Assembly (NCBI GenBank): GCA_039545355.1
Contig: BCJJ01000017.1
Coordinates: 496,001 to 560,000 of the forward strand
Direction of reading: 5' to 3'
Source: Trichosporon coremiiforme
Lineage: Eukaryota; Basidiomycota; Tremellomycetes; Trichosporonales; Trichosporonaceae
DNA: 64,000 nucleotides
Below the pieces are notes generated by a model that did not search any database, was not told where the DNA came from, and saw only the letters and a list, made by a program, of their open reading frames with translations. Positions 34,801 through 45,900 of this stretch are shown here, piece after piece (the stretch's first letter is position 1; each line of letters starts with the position of its first letter). A program made the position numbers and the translations under genes.

Positions 34801-37800
34801 CGTGAGCTTTGCCGTGTCTCGCGGCCCGTCGCAATGCTTGTCAGCCCGCTCTCCCTCGAAGCCCGACCGGGCGCTGTCGCTTGATGCAAGACTTTCGCCA
34901 GCCGCCGAGATGAGTTCTGCCGGAGACTTCTGGCCCAGAACTCCGGGAGCGTCCGCGCGCGACTCGGCATGTCCTCGACACAATCATCTGTGGTGGTGCG
35001 TGAAGCGCAGTATACGAAAATAACGCTTCGCTAAACTCTACTGTCGTTTCCGATGTACTCGGCCCAGCGGGGGCACACCTGGAGTCCACATTGGAGCTTG
35101 TGTACACGATCTAATTGCCCACGACCGTTGTCTCCGCTGCAAATGCCCGCTGGGACCCCTAACATCCATTCACGCCTGGCCATGTCCGTTCATGCCCGCC
35201 CGTGCCCGCCGGACAGGACCTATGATCTACAAGTCTTGACCCGTGATTTTCCATTCAGACGCAGAAGCGCTAGAAGCCGGATAATGTAGCCAGCAGAAAA
35301 CCGCAAAACCGCGCTAAGAGACAAAGCAAATCAGAGCACGCCGATAGCGTTTAGCGAGACAGGTAACGGTGTTAATGCGATTTACAGAGTGATAATCGAG
35401 CGACACTGGACGGTCTTTGCTACCATCGCCGTCAGGTTGAACGTACTGCCCCTATGCGAATGCATACCTGCACTGCCGCCATGTCCAACATGCTGTCTAA
35501 GCCTGCTCTTGTTCGGACCGTCCCTTCGGAAGAGCATGGGGTTCGGACAGACCGACATCCGTTGAATAGCTCAAGATATCAGGCAGAGGTGGCCCGAGCG
35601 CTAGGAGTAGTGGTGGCGGTCTGAGGTCCGTATCTGGGGGTGGTGCAATGCACGGACGTTCCAAGATGAGACCTGGCGGAGTGGCGTTCACGTTCTCCAC
35701 ACTTCGGAGAGTTACGACTTATAAAGAACGCGACACCGTGAGGGCGCAGCTGCGCAACTGCAGAGAGCGATGCAGACACCTGAGCCCTCTGGTACCCCGA
35801 TTGTCCGCTGCGAGGACGCTGACTGTGGGTTTGTAAACGTTTGCCCAACGTCTCAGCCTTAGGCTTCGATACGCGCAACGGCGATATGTGGCGTTGTCGA
35901 CGGCTTGTAGTACGACGAGGTGAAGCAGCCAACCGATGAGCACTATGACGAAGCAAGGGGTCAGCTGAGCGGCGTGCATAGGGAGTGGAGATGGCGCTGA
36001 GGGTGCCGAGATGAGGCTGGTGCGACTCGTGTAAACCTGAGGCAGGTGGACGTCTGGCACACGTACACCACCGTGGAAGCTCGAAGACGACTTCAGAGGC
36101 CGTCCCACAACCCAAAGTGCAACAAGCTTTGTTCCCTCGCTTCTCTCGGACGGTTCGGTCCACGGATCTCGATCGCGATTGACCCGAGCCGTCCGGGTGA
36201 AAGAGAATTCAAAGAATAAGGTTCACCTTCCGGTCTTGAGATATACGTACGCCGGGTTTGAGTTGTTCTGGCGTTCTGCGGAGTTGCAGAGAAGGTGTAG
36301 AACTCTGGCGTGGGCCGATGCACTTCGGCTAGCAGGCTAGACGGTGGCACCCCAACTGTGGAGTTCCGCAGCAGCAATTGCGCACGAGATAGCGAAAAGA
36401 GGATCAACAGCTGCTGAGCATGATGGACGCTGCAACCGAACAAGATAGCCTTGAATTGTACCTGGACCCCATGTTGCCTTGGTTGACGCACACAAATGTG
36501 ACTAGCGCGCCCATACAACCATGTCTATCGCCCTACGGTCATTCCTATACAGGTGTTCAGGCAGGGCCCTCTTCCAATTCAGCTCAGAGTCGGAAAAGTG
36601 GAGGCGGGGTAGGGCTTTCGATGCGCGAAAGCGATACACGCGCGACGCGACGGCCGCGACGACCGAGACCGCCGACGGGTCAAGGAGCAGGAGACCAGAA
36701 GATCAGCGGAGCGGCGCTATAGAAGAGGCATGCTACCTAATGATGGCTAACGAGACATCGCAGGGAAGCGCATCGCACTAGCGCTCGTGGAGCATAAACG
36801 CAATACACTAGCGGCGTACTACGGGTCCGGGCACCCGCCGCATCTCATGATGTAGTCGTCAGTGCGGAGTAATCTCGCAGCCGCGGGAATGGGTCCCAAA
36901 GCAACTCGGATAGGTTGCAATCTCTTGCCTCCGTTGACGAGCGAGAATCTGTACGTTATGCGGTATCTGCGGCATAGGCACTGTCCTGCATGAGTTCCTT
37001 GTTTGACCTTGCTGCGAACGACGGATGACGGACCGATACGGCAGAATGCGCGTTTGTGGTCGAGGTGGGACGGTGCCGTGGCGTGCCAGGCCCGGCAGGA
37101 CCGTCATGATCCCTCAGGAGGGCCAGGCGAGATAGGGTCGGCACCGACTCAAGCGCACCTGGGCAGTGAGTGGGCATACGCCTTGATCACGCCTGGCCGC
37201 GCGACCCGGCCGGGGTGCGGGGTTTGGTAGAAGCATCACAGGAACTTCACAGGAAAGTGCACAGGAGCCTTGCAGGAACGCAGGGAGGCGGCGCAGAACC
37301 ACCCCGAATGCAGGAAACACGCCAAAAACGCCATCAAAGTCAAAAGGCAAGGAGCACCCCAGACTCTGAAAATAGTGCTGAGCATGGTGAATGCTCACGA
37401 GGCGCCGGCGGGTCTGATTGGTGACATTGCAGCCCAGCCAACCACCGATCACACTGAATACGGATCTTTGCCCTGCATGCATACCCTCGCAAGCCTTGTT
37501 TCTCCCGACTCTTCTGCGCAGATGGAACCGCCCTGGCTGACCGACAGGCGACGGAAGACAACTGCCGAGCCGCCCCAGACGGTGCAGCTGACCTCTTTAC
37601 ACCTGAGCCGGTCTCACCCCCGCTCCTGGCGCTCTGACGCTTTGACAAGGCATAACACGGTTGTTGGGTGTGCCCCGTACGCCGTTGCCCCGTAGCGCCG
37701 CCCGCGGTGTCCGCCCAGGTCCGGACGCCCTCCCTCATTGCCGAGTTCCAAAGACGCCATAAACTTAGCCAGGCACTCCTGGCACACTGGAATTGTAGGC

Positions 37801-38074
37801 TTCGAGACTAGTACCTAGGCGATTATCGAGGCCCCTCAATCGCTTGAGATCAGCACTCGACACACGCCTGACCTGCATTGGGCCCACGCCGTCCGCGCTG
37901 CCCGCTTGCGCTCTGCAGCCTCCAATGCTTCTAGCCCTGACCGCCTCGCCGCCTTGTCTGTTTTGCTTGACGACCTGGCTGTTTGCTTATAAACGACTGA
38001 TAACAGCCGCCGAAGATCCTTCCCCAGATCTTGCGATCCGACCACTTCAACCCCCATCTTCTTGCGCAGTCACC
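31832..38074. other. Gene desert of about 6 kb with the promoter of the next gene at its end
   Basis: No frame shows coding character on either strand, and consensus introns are rare. A short GC-rich repeat (CCGCGCACCGCGCACCGCGG) lies near 34050-34080. A TATA-like CTTATAAAC at 37986-37994, about 85 bp before the ATG at 38075, is the likely promoter of the peroxiredoxin-like gene. I see no mobile element. Confidence 0.5.
37986..37994 (+). promoter_or_regulatory. TATA-like box
   Basis: CTTATAAAC lies 81-89 bp upstream of the ATG at 38075 and downstream of the in-frame ATG at 37925, which supports the later start. Confidence 0.45.
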
Positions 38075-39838
38075 ATGACCACTGTCACGGATCAGGACTC
38101 CCCGCCTCTTTCCCCGATCTGGACGCCGACCGGTCTTGAGCCTACCAAGAACGACTACTTCATGTCAGACAACTGGCTGCACGACGATCGCTCAGTGCTC
38201 GACCTGACCCGGCGGAACAGCGACTCCAAGCCGCACCTTGCGTCCATCAGCCCTGCTAAACTTGCCAAGTCGCAGTATGTCACCTTTGCCACTGCTGTCG
38301 AACCTCCCTGCTCTACCGACTCCAGCTACTCTTCTTCCAGCGGTGAGCCGCCTTCACCTGTTGAGAAGCGGTTCACCAGCTACCCCCGACCAGTCTCGAT
38401 TCACACCAACCCCAAAACACCAACAATGGAGGAGATTGCTCCGGCCCTCCCGGAGTCACCCGACGTTGCCACTGCCGCATACCACACTCCTGTTTTGGGT
38501 GGATCGCGCCACCAGAACACTCTGCAGCGCAAGCTCGCCCCGAACCTGACTGAGTCCCTTGAGCTGCTGGTGGACGTGCACCACCGTCGGGATGCGGACC
38601 GTCTCCTTGCCGGATCTGGTGGCGACAAGCACTCGCCCTTGCGCGCCGACGTCCTAGCCGCATTGAAGCGCGACTCTGTCAACCGAAGCCGAACTTCCTT
38701 AGTTCCGAGCCTCAACCCTGCCAACACCCCGCTACCGCCCGAGCCTACAGTTCGTGGCCTCGGTTTGTACTCTGCCCCTAACCGGGGGACTGAGAGCGTG
38801 AGCGCTGTGTACGCCGTCACCCCTCGACCAGAGCGAGTGGCACGCAGCGCTTCCACGCCAGCGGTGCAAAGTTCTTTAGCGCGTCACGCGACAATCGAAA
38901 GGGGTATGAGTCTGCTGTCAATCGGCTCAACAGAGTCGCTCCGCAGAGGCAGCCTCACTGCCAGTGGCCCTGGGACTGCTGAGAGTGTCCCTGTCCTTCC
39001 CAGTCTGCCTGAAGCTGGCCCTGTTGAGCACATCGCCTCGTACGCGGAAATCAAGGCAGCGCGCGCGGCCGCCGCTGTCGCCGATGCGCAGACTTTCGAC
39101 TCCTCTGCCCCGCCTGCCGGGAAACAGATGGACTACGCTGCTAAGCTCGAGCTCTTCGATGCCTCGGGTGACCGGGTCCGTTTCGGAGACCTCTTGAGCC
39201 AGCGTACCCTCGTCATCTTCGTCCGCCACTGGTACTCGTCCTCTTGCGCCGAGTACGTCCGCGCCGTCGCCCACTCGGTCACCGACGACGTGCTCTCGAC
39301 GACCGAGACGCAGGTCATCATTGTCGGCCACGGCTCGCCGTCCATGATTCCCGGCTACCGCAAGCACCTCGCTTGCCCGTTCCCGATCTACACCGATCCC
39401 ACCCGTAAGCTGCAGGATGCCCTGGGCATCTTACCCGCGCCTCTCTCTAGCGACAGCCCCTCTCGCCAAAAGTTCCTGCTTCGCCTGAACCGTGCGTTCG
39501 ATATGTTCGTCGCTGCTGCGAAGATGACGTCGTTCCGTGGCGGCGACCGGCGTCAGCTAGGCGGCGAGTTTATCATGATGGAGTCGTCATGCTCATTCGC
39601 CCACCGCATGCGCCTCCCCGCGGACCACACGCCGGTTCCTCAACTCCTCAAGGCTATCACCAAGAAGGAGAACCGCCAGTCGTACCGTGTGTCGATCAAC
39701 GGCAAGACCGTCAACAGCGTTCTCATCGGTCCGAACCCCTCGACCGCTAATTTCGATATCACCGCCGCCCCTGTGCGGGAGGAGACCACCCGCCGCGAGT
39801 CACAGCGCTGGGAGGCTGAGCGTGGGCTCGCCATCTAG
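38075..39838 (+). CDS. AhpC/TSA_2-type peroxiredoxin-like protein with long disordered N-terminus
   Basis: A single exon encodes 587 residues from the ATG at 38075 (CACCATGACC). The first 345 or so residues are Ser/Pro/Thr-rich with no domain. From about residue 350 a thioredoxin-like fold is visible: YAAKLELFDASGDRVRFGDL, TLVIFVRHWYSSSCAEYVRA, TQVIIVGHGSPSMIPGYRK, PFPIYTDPTRKLQDALGI, and a final GGEFIMMESSCSFAHRMRLP. This is the AhpC/TSA_2 (peroxiredoxin-like 2) pattern common in basidiomycetes. In most members RHF is followed by C-x-x-C; here the motif is S-S-S-C, so the first cysteine is lost and only Cys near residue 390 remains. Redox activity is therefore doubtful. An upstream in-frame ATG at 37925 precedes a TATA-like box and is unlikely to be used. 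Confidence 0.85.
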   Translation: MTTVTDQDSPPLSPIWTPTGLEPTKNDYFMSDNWLHDDRSVLDLTRRNSDSKPHLASISPAKLAKSQYVTFATAVEPPCSTDSSYSSSSGEPPSPVEKRFTSYPRPVSIHTNPKTPTMEEIAPALPESPDVATAAYHTPVLGGSRHQNTLQRKLAPNLTESLELLVDVHHRRDADRLLAGSGGDKHSPLRADVLAALKRDSVNRSRTSLVPSLNPANTPLPPEPTVRGLGLYSAPNRGTESVSAVYAVTPRPERVARSASTPAVQSSLARHATIERGMSLLSIGSTESLRRGSLTASGPGTAESVPVLPSLPEAGPVEHIASYAEIKAARAAAAVADAQTFDSSAPPAGKQMDYAAKLELFDASGDRVRFGDLLSQRTLVIFVRHWYSSSCAEYVRAVAHSVTDDVLSTTETQVIIVGHGSPSMIPGYRKHLACPFPIYTDPTRKLQDALGILPAPLSSDSPSRQKFLLRLNRAFDMFVAAAKMTSFRGGDRRQLGGEFIMMESSCSFAHRMRLPADHTPVPQLLKAITKKENRQSYRVSINGKTVNSVLIGPNPSTANFDITAAPVREETTRRESQRWEAERGLAI

Positions 39839-40982
39839 CGGAAACCTGTGTGAGTAGCAGAGGATGAGTAGTATAATTGTATATGCCCAGGTAGTCCGCC
39901 TCACTGTACCAATGCCGAGGCCGGCACCTATTGTGTAGATTAGTCATCAGTCATGTTCTCAAATGTAACGAAGTCACTCTTTCCACTGCTTCCCGACGCA
40001 CTGTGCCTAATGACGGCATATGCTTGGATCAATACGCGCGATGTTAGTGGCAGCCGCTCGTGCCCGCTGTCCCGAGTGGTTCAGACGTGAAACACGTTTG
40101 GAAGACAGCTAAATCTGGACTTGTATCTGTCCTGACGGTTTCGTGTCGAGAGCCCGCGAAGATGAGTCCCGCTCGGTCAATAGCGCATGATTGAACTGCA
40201 TAGTTAGTCGGACGAGAGGGATACTGCAATCTCGACTGCAGTCGCTTCCGCTGGTGCGAACCTGGCAGCGCACGGGTCGGGCCGTCGAGCCCGAGCGGAG
40301 CTGTGGGTCGTTGGACCACTCGTGTTCTCCCCCGTTCGCGGAGAAGCAGGCGGGGCCTCGACGCGTAGTCTTGGTTCAGAGCAGTGCATGACGCTCCCTG
40401 CGCTCAGACTCTCGCTGCACCGGTGCACACCTGGTCGAGAGTTCTGGCCTTCCATGTTGTTGCCCGATTCGCCTGTTCCGGCGATCTTTCGTAATCTCGC
40501 AAACACAACTCACGCGGCCAGCGATCGGTGCTGACGCAGGACCACCAGTCTGCCGTGTGTTCGAACATTCGTACGTTCGACGCTCGGCTCCGCGGCCTGC
40601 CTTGCAAAACTGCTGCACTTGGCGGTCCTACCAGAGCAGCTGGAATTGCACACAGGCGGTGCCGCCTACGGGCAGCTGGCCAAGAGTTCGATTCGAGTCT
40701 CTCGTCTTCTCAGTGTTCGTTCGATTCGATCCGCTGCTGGCGGCGGTTCTGTGAGCGAGTCCTTGTTGTGTCCATCTTAGTGCTCGGTTGTCTACATCCC
40801 AACGTTGTCCGATATCCGCAAGCCAGCAAACCAACTCGTGTCACAAACTCCTGCGTCAAACCGAACCGAACCAGCCCGCCAGCATAACACTCAACCACTC
40901 GACCGGGTACTCCTGAACTCCAGTCACCGCCTCCTGCCACTGTGCCGTGCCGTTCTAGTCTCTCGCCACCCAGTCCTCCAAC
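39839..40982 (+). other. Intergenic region and ATG-free leader of the next gene
   Basis: No gene is seen. From 40457 to 40982 (526 nt) the plus strand has no ATG, which suggests that much of this is a long 5' leader for the gene starting at 40983. Short direct repeats such as CCGAACCGAACC occur near 40861. Confidence 0.45.
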
Positions 40983-42442
40983 ATGGTCCACGCCATCCCC
41001 CTTCCCCTCGGCTCGCTGTTCTCGTCGCGCAACCGCTTCGACCCGCGGGACTACGAGCGCACACCTTTACTCGAGAAGCTCGAACACAAGCTAGAGGACA
41101 AGCTCGAGCGTCTTCGACCAGAGCAGCAACGTCTGCGGCGAAAGGCCATTACAGCAAAGCGTTGGATCGTCGAGCGTCTTCAGCGAGCGAAGCAATCGTC
41201 CCAGGCCGCACGAGAGCGGATTCGCGAGGCGAGCGGAGGGTTCACCGACCAGCTCATGTTCAACTCGCACATCCATCCCGACAGCCGCGACTTCATGCCC
41301 AGGCACTCCGAGATGAGGCGCAAGAGCCATGGCCGCGATGACAGTGTAGGTCGCCTCGTCAGAGGAGGGCTGACGGATAGCTGGAGTGGAAGGAGACAGC
41401 CGCGAACGAGTGGTGTCTCGGCGCCGAGTTCACCGACACATACGCGACATTCCCGCGGCGACGTCTTCGGTCCAACCGCTCTGGACGTATGCGCTCGCTC
41501 AGTGCGACAAGCACAGGCAGCGCCGAAAGCAACATCTGGCAGTATCGCCCGTACGCGCCCGAAGGATGGACGTTCCCGGAGCGGCCCGTGTTCAGTGATG
41601 ACAGCCGGAGTCGTGCGCTGTTCATGGGGGAAAACGGGTCGATCAACGCCTCCCTCGGAACCGGCGAAGGCAAGTGGTGTCCGCACGATGTTCGCAGCCG
41701 TCCTCAGCCGCATGTAGAGGGTGTCACAGAAGCCAGCCTCAGAGAGGCCCTGTACGGCTCGCCGTGTGCGAGGACGCTGTCAAAGTGGCCCACGTCGCCG
41801 CTCGAGCCGCTAGTCGAACTCACCGAACTCGCAGAAGTTGATCTCACGGATGCGAGCGATGCGGGCTCTGAAACCGACATTCGCACCCCGGCTTCGACGC
41901 CCCCAAACTCGGACGGTTACCTGTCCGACCCAGTGCTGAGCCCCACCAGCCCCTCCAGCTCAAGGTTCGCCGACCTCTCAAACCCGTACGCGCTCTCGCC
42001 GAAGAAGCGTCGCGCTCCTCCACTCCCACGCCGCCCCTTGCGACTGCAGTTCACAGACGTAGACGGCGCCGTGATGCCCACGCTGTCCACGCCCTCGGCG
42101 CCATCGACGCCCACCGATGTGGAGCGCTTGACCCCTCATCCTGCGCTGATACCCCGACCGTCGCTTACGTCCTTGACCTCCGTGACGCTGAGCAGCTCGT
42201 TCCCACTCACCGAGCGTGAGGAGCTCGACGACGTGTTGATCTGGTCCGACGGCGTGGGCGAGTGCACACGCTCGCGCCGACGCTCGGGTGCGCAGAAGAA
42301 AGTCCGGTTCGCGGCCGCGCCACGCGTAACGGAGCTGCACTGCAGCGTGTACACTACGAGCGGCAGCAGCGTAAATCTGTCCTCGCAGCGCAACATGAGC
42401 AGCACGAGCGTCAGCCTGTCGTTAGGAGTCAGGGCTCGTTAG
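40983..42442 (+). CDS. Uncharacterised Ser/Pro/Arg-rich protein with N-terminal coiled coil
   Basis: Two exons (40983-41345, 41381-42442) joined across a 35-nt intron (GTAGGTC...CTGACGGATAG) encode 474 residues in one frame. The N-terminus MVHAIPLPLGSLFSSRNRFD is followed by a charged helix (LLEKLEHKLEDKLERLRPEQ, RRKAITAKRWIVERLQRAK) likely to form a coiled coil. After it come a compact segment (LEWKETAANEWCLGAEFTDT), IWQYRPYAPEGWTFPERPVF, and a long disordered Thr/Pro/Ser region ending with KKVRFAAAPRVTELHCSVY. The KVRFA and IWxYRPYAPEGW segments look like short conserved motifs, but I do not recognise the family. The gene converges with LSM5, with stop codons 124 bp apart. Confidence 0.8.
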
Positions 42443-42565
42443 TAACCCTTTGTAATCCGCATGTATCTCCTGCCCTCTGCATGCGGGCCGCCCGGTGTCC
42501 CGCGCCTGCCATCCGTCCCCCTTTGGTCTATATTATACATTGTCCCTCTGCCCCTGCGTCGTTGC

Positions 42566-42959
42566 TCATTGCGGTCCCTGACCACCGGGGACGAGCTGTT
42601 GTTAGCTACGAAGGAAAGAATCGAGCTCACCATAGCGATGTTGTTTCCGTTCAGCAGCGTCTGGCCAAGCTGCGTCTTCGTAATGCCCTGCGGCGTGACC
42701 TCGCTGGTGGGTTAGCTTCAGTTGACACTCCACGAAGCTCCATGCCTATGTGGCCCACTCACTACTCAGTCACGTCCTTCAGCACCATATCTGTGGTTAG
42801 CTTGGGACCGAGGACACGTATAGCAAGAGGATACGCACTGACGTAGTCGTCGAAACCCATGAGAGTGCCGGTGAACTCGCGCTCGTCCTTCATGACAACC
42901 CAGATCGGCGAGCCGATGCACCGGTCGACGAGCTCAAGGGGAAGGATCGTGCTGGCCAT
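42566..42959 (-). CDS. LSM5: U6 snRNA-associated Sm-like protein LSm5
   Basis: Four small exons encode 83 residues. The Sm1 motif is [39 protein letters not shown] and LKDVTEYEV; the Sm2 motif is [20 protein letters not shown]. The wording matches LSm5 almost along its length. LSm5 belongs to the LSm2-8 ring that binds the U6 snRNA 3' end and to the LSm1-7 ring of mRNA decay. The introns (about 42785-42840, 42715-42765 and 42600-42635) fall after FDDYV, inside the Tyr codon of TEY, and after IAM. A CACGTG box lies 90 bp upstream of the start. Confidence 0.95.
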
Positions 42960-45900
42960 TGTCGTCGTTGATGCTGTTCAACTTCATCATAATCGAGCTC
43001 TCGACATGTTGATGAGCAGGTCGAGAGCGCTGGTGGAGGTCGACTTGCCACGTGGAAATAAGAGGTGGTCAGTTTTGGTGGAATTTATCCCAGTTCCGAT
43101 CGACAGGCGATCTTGCGCGGGGGAATCTGCCAATGTCCGCCGCGCTTTCGATGGTTCGAGCGGTCAGTGTGATCACTACCGCGGACTTGCGCACTACAAC
43201 TCACTACACTGCAAGCTAGCACAAGTCAACGGAGTACGCCGCTGCAGTGTCGTAATGTTACGGCCGAGGGCTGGTCGTGACGATTCAGACATTCATGAAT
43301 GACTGAATGAGCGGGCCAGCGCTTAGTGGGGGCCGTCGAGGGCAGTTGAGCGTCAGCCGGCGTACGCAACGTCACATGTGCCGCTATGTGGGAACTAATG
43401 ATCGGTCGGATCATAGAGCCCGTAGCGTTTCCGAGCTCAGCCAGCCGCCGTGACCCATGTTCCACATGACGCCTGCTAGCTTGCATCGATCATCTCTGCC
43501 CCACATTGTGCATCGTTGCTAGTGCATGCTGGTGCGGTGTGAGGTTAAATCGTATGTAAGTGTCAGCTAGTGGTTAGATCGCAGATCGCGTGGTGCGGTG
43601 CTGTGGCGCAGTGGCTTCCGCGGGCTGCCGATCCATCGGCGCAAATCGGCGCGTTGAGAGGCGCGAGGGCGCACACCTCATGTGGCGCCTGGGTTAGGCT
43701 GAAACGTTACCCCACAAGCACATAACGTACACAACGTACACAACGTTGAACAGCACATCGAACTGCGTAGCGCTCCGGCGGGGCCGGTAGTGCCGGTTCT
43801 CGCAACGCTAGCAGGCGCTGTTGATGAGACTGCGCGGGCAGCAAGGGGTGGATAGGGTGTACCGCGTGTGCGGGCAGTAGAGTGCGGAACAGAGATGACA
43901 TTCGATAGGAGGGGCCATGGGGGGCCACTGCGGGGAAGCATATGGGCCATGAGCGCTAGGCAAATCGAGCCGGCACGCTCGACCAAGCGTCTCGTCGGAG
44001 CGGAGCGGTGCATGCGGGCGGCATACGTCAGACTTCATTGGATCACTGGGTCGGAGCCGGGAAGCAGTGCGAGAGGCGCGAGGGGCGCTGGGTCTCGGAG
44101 CCGTACGAAATCAGTATACAGATCCAAAGAGCCGGAGTGAGCCGGTCGCTGGCCGTGAGGCAGCCACTGTGCCTCTGACGAGCACATCGGCGCGTGGAAC
44201 GGCGTTGGCAACGTCCAACGTCTGCAGCACATCATCGTTCTGGTCATTGCAACTTCGGGCATGCATCGTGAGTGGGGGACACAATTGCATGAAATCTGCA
44301 GACCCATGACCACGATACGAGGCTCGGTGTACCGGTGTGGTGCCTGCGGCTCCACCATCGTACGAAACGCATCGAAGGTGGTCGCTTGGGTCGCTTGGCA
44401 TGCTCCCCAGCGAAGTTCAGCAAGGGGTTCCACACCGCGATTGCAGGTGGAGCAGGCCCGGTGCTTATCGCGGGCCAACCAGAGGGCGCGCTGGGATACG
44501 GACAGATCGCCGGAGCGTCACGCTGCGTCAACCTGCGTCAGGCCGCGTCAGAACTGAGCAATCGCACCAATCAGAACCCGCTGGAAATCGGCCAACGGCC
44601 GGCGAGGGACAGGCAAGCGGCAGGCTCGGTGCCTGACTACCTGAGCTTAGCTAGACTCCACTGCAATCGAGGCGATCACGAGAGCACGAGAGCTACGAGA
44701 GCATCATAGCGCAGCGTCACAAGAGCTATATCGGTCCCACCGCAGCCGTATCCAGCACTATCTGCAAACCATAATGCAATCGTCACCCTACATCCCTAGG
44801 CTCCCCCACGCTATTCCGGCCGGCAGACCGGCAGCGCAGCGCAGTCCGGCCCCACTCAACTTATTGACGTCTCCGAGGTACAAACCCGGTGTCGAAATTG
44901 CAGATTCATACTCTCCCAAGCCCTAATGCCCTCAGGTAGATCTGCGGATCAGCGTGCAATGCAAGACCCTTATCTGATGCACAGTTAGTCACCGTGTCAG
45001 CTGCCAGCCGCCCATCTCTGGCCTTCTTACCCCTGCGCACGTACGAAGCTTGATGCGGAAACCCTCGGGAACTGCTTCTTGGGTTTCATGCGCTGCAAGA
45101 TTTACCCCCCTTGCCCGACCCGGCTTCATTAACAAGCTCGCAAATGTCGCTTAGCTGCCTGAATGCTGAATGCAGTAGTTGGAGCAAGTGACACTGCGCA
45201 CTAGCGCGTCGTCGTCCATCGTAGTCTGCCCCCCTTCTCTCGGTCTCATGCGACAATGGACACGGCACATGGACCACGGCACGCCCGGACGAGTCGCGCA
45301 GATTGCGCAGATAGGAGGATTCACAAACGCCGGTTGGTTGCGCATCCCCGTTTCGCACGCGCGCCAAATGCACATGACGCATGACCTACAGCTCTGCCTG
45401 GAAGAATTCACGCGCAACAGCCGTACGGCAACCTCTCCGACGTCTGTATAGTTGTTCCAGCAACATTCCATATTCTACCTTGCAGGACCCACTGAATTTT
45501 GGCCGGTCGCAACCGGCTTCACGCGATCTGAGGCGATAGTTGCCGCCGGTTGCCGTTCTCACATCATGGCATCACTTCTCGGTCGCAAGGAGAGGTACGA
45601 GGATCCATACTCGATTACGAAGGTGCCTAATTTTGCGTCTTACGTTTATGCAGCCGACGTGCCGGAGCTGCAAACGCGGACGTCCACAGTGTTGTCCTTG
45701 GCGTGGGGCACTTGTGATCACCAGAAGTGAGATGAGGACAGGGGGGCGAACAGCGGGCAGGGCAGCGTTGACCGACGATCGCACCGGACCTGCTGACCGA
45801 GCTTTGCGGAAAGGGTCACGCGGGAGCCGACATGGCGGGTTGCGTCTGTGATGCATCAAAGACTCAAGGAACAGCATACAGCTTTCAGCATACCCACTGT

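Noticed and set aside
37925..38074. N-terminal extension of the peroxiredoxin-like protein from the ATG at 37925
   Set aside because: A TATA-like box lies between this ATG and the better-context ATG at 38075; the extension looks like untranslated sequence.
43601..43670. TGGCGCAGTGGC-containing segment, tRNA-like
   Set aside because: No T-arm sequence; stems do not pair.
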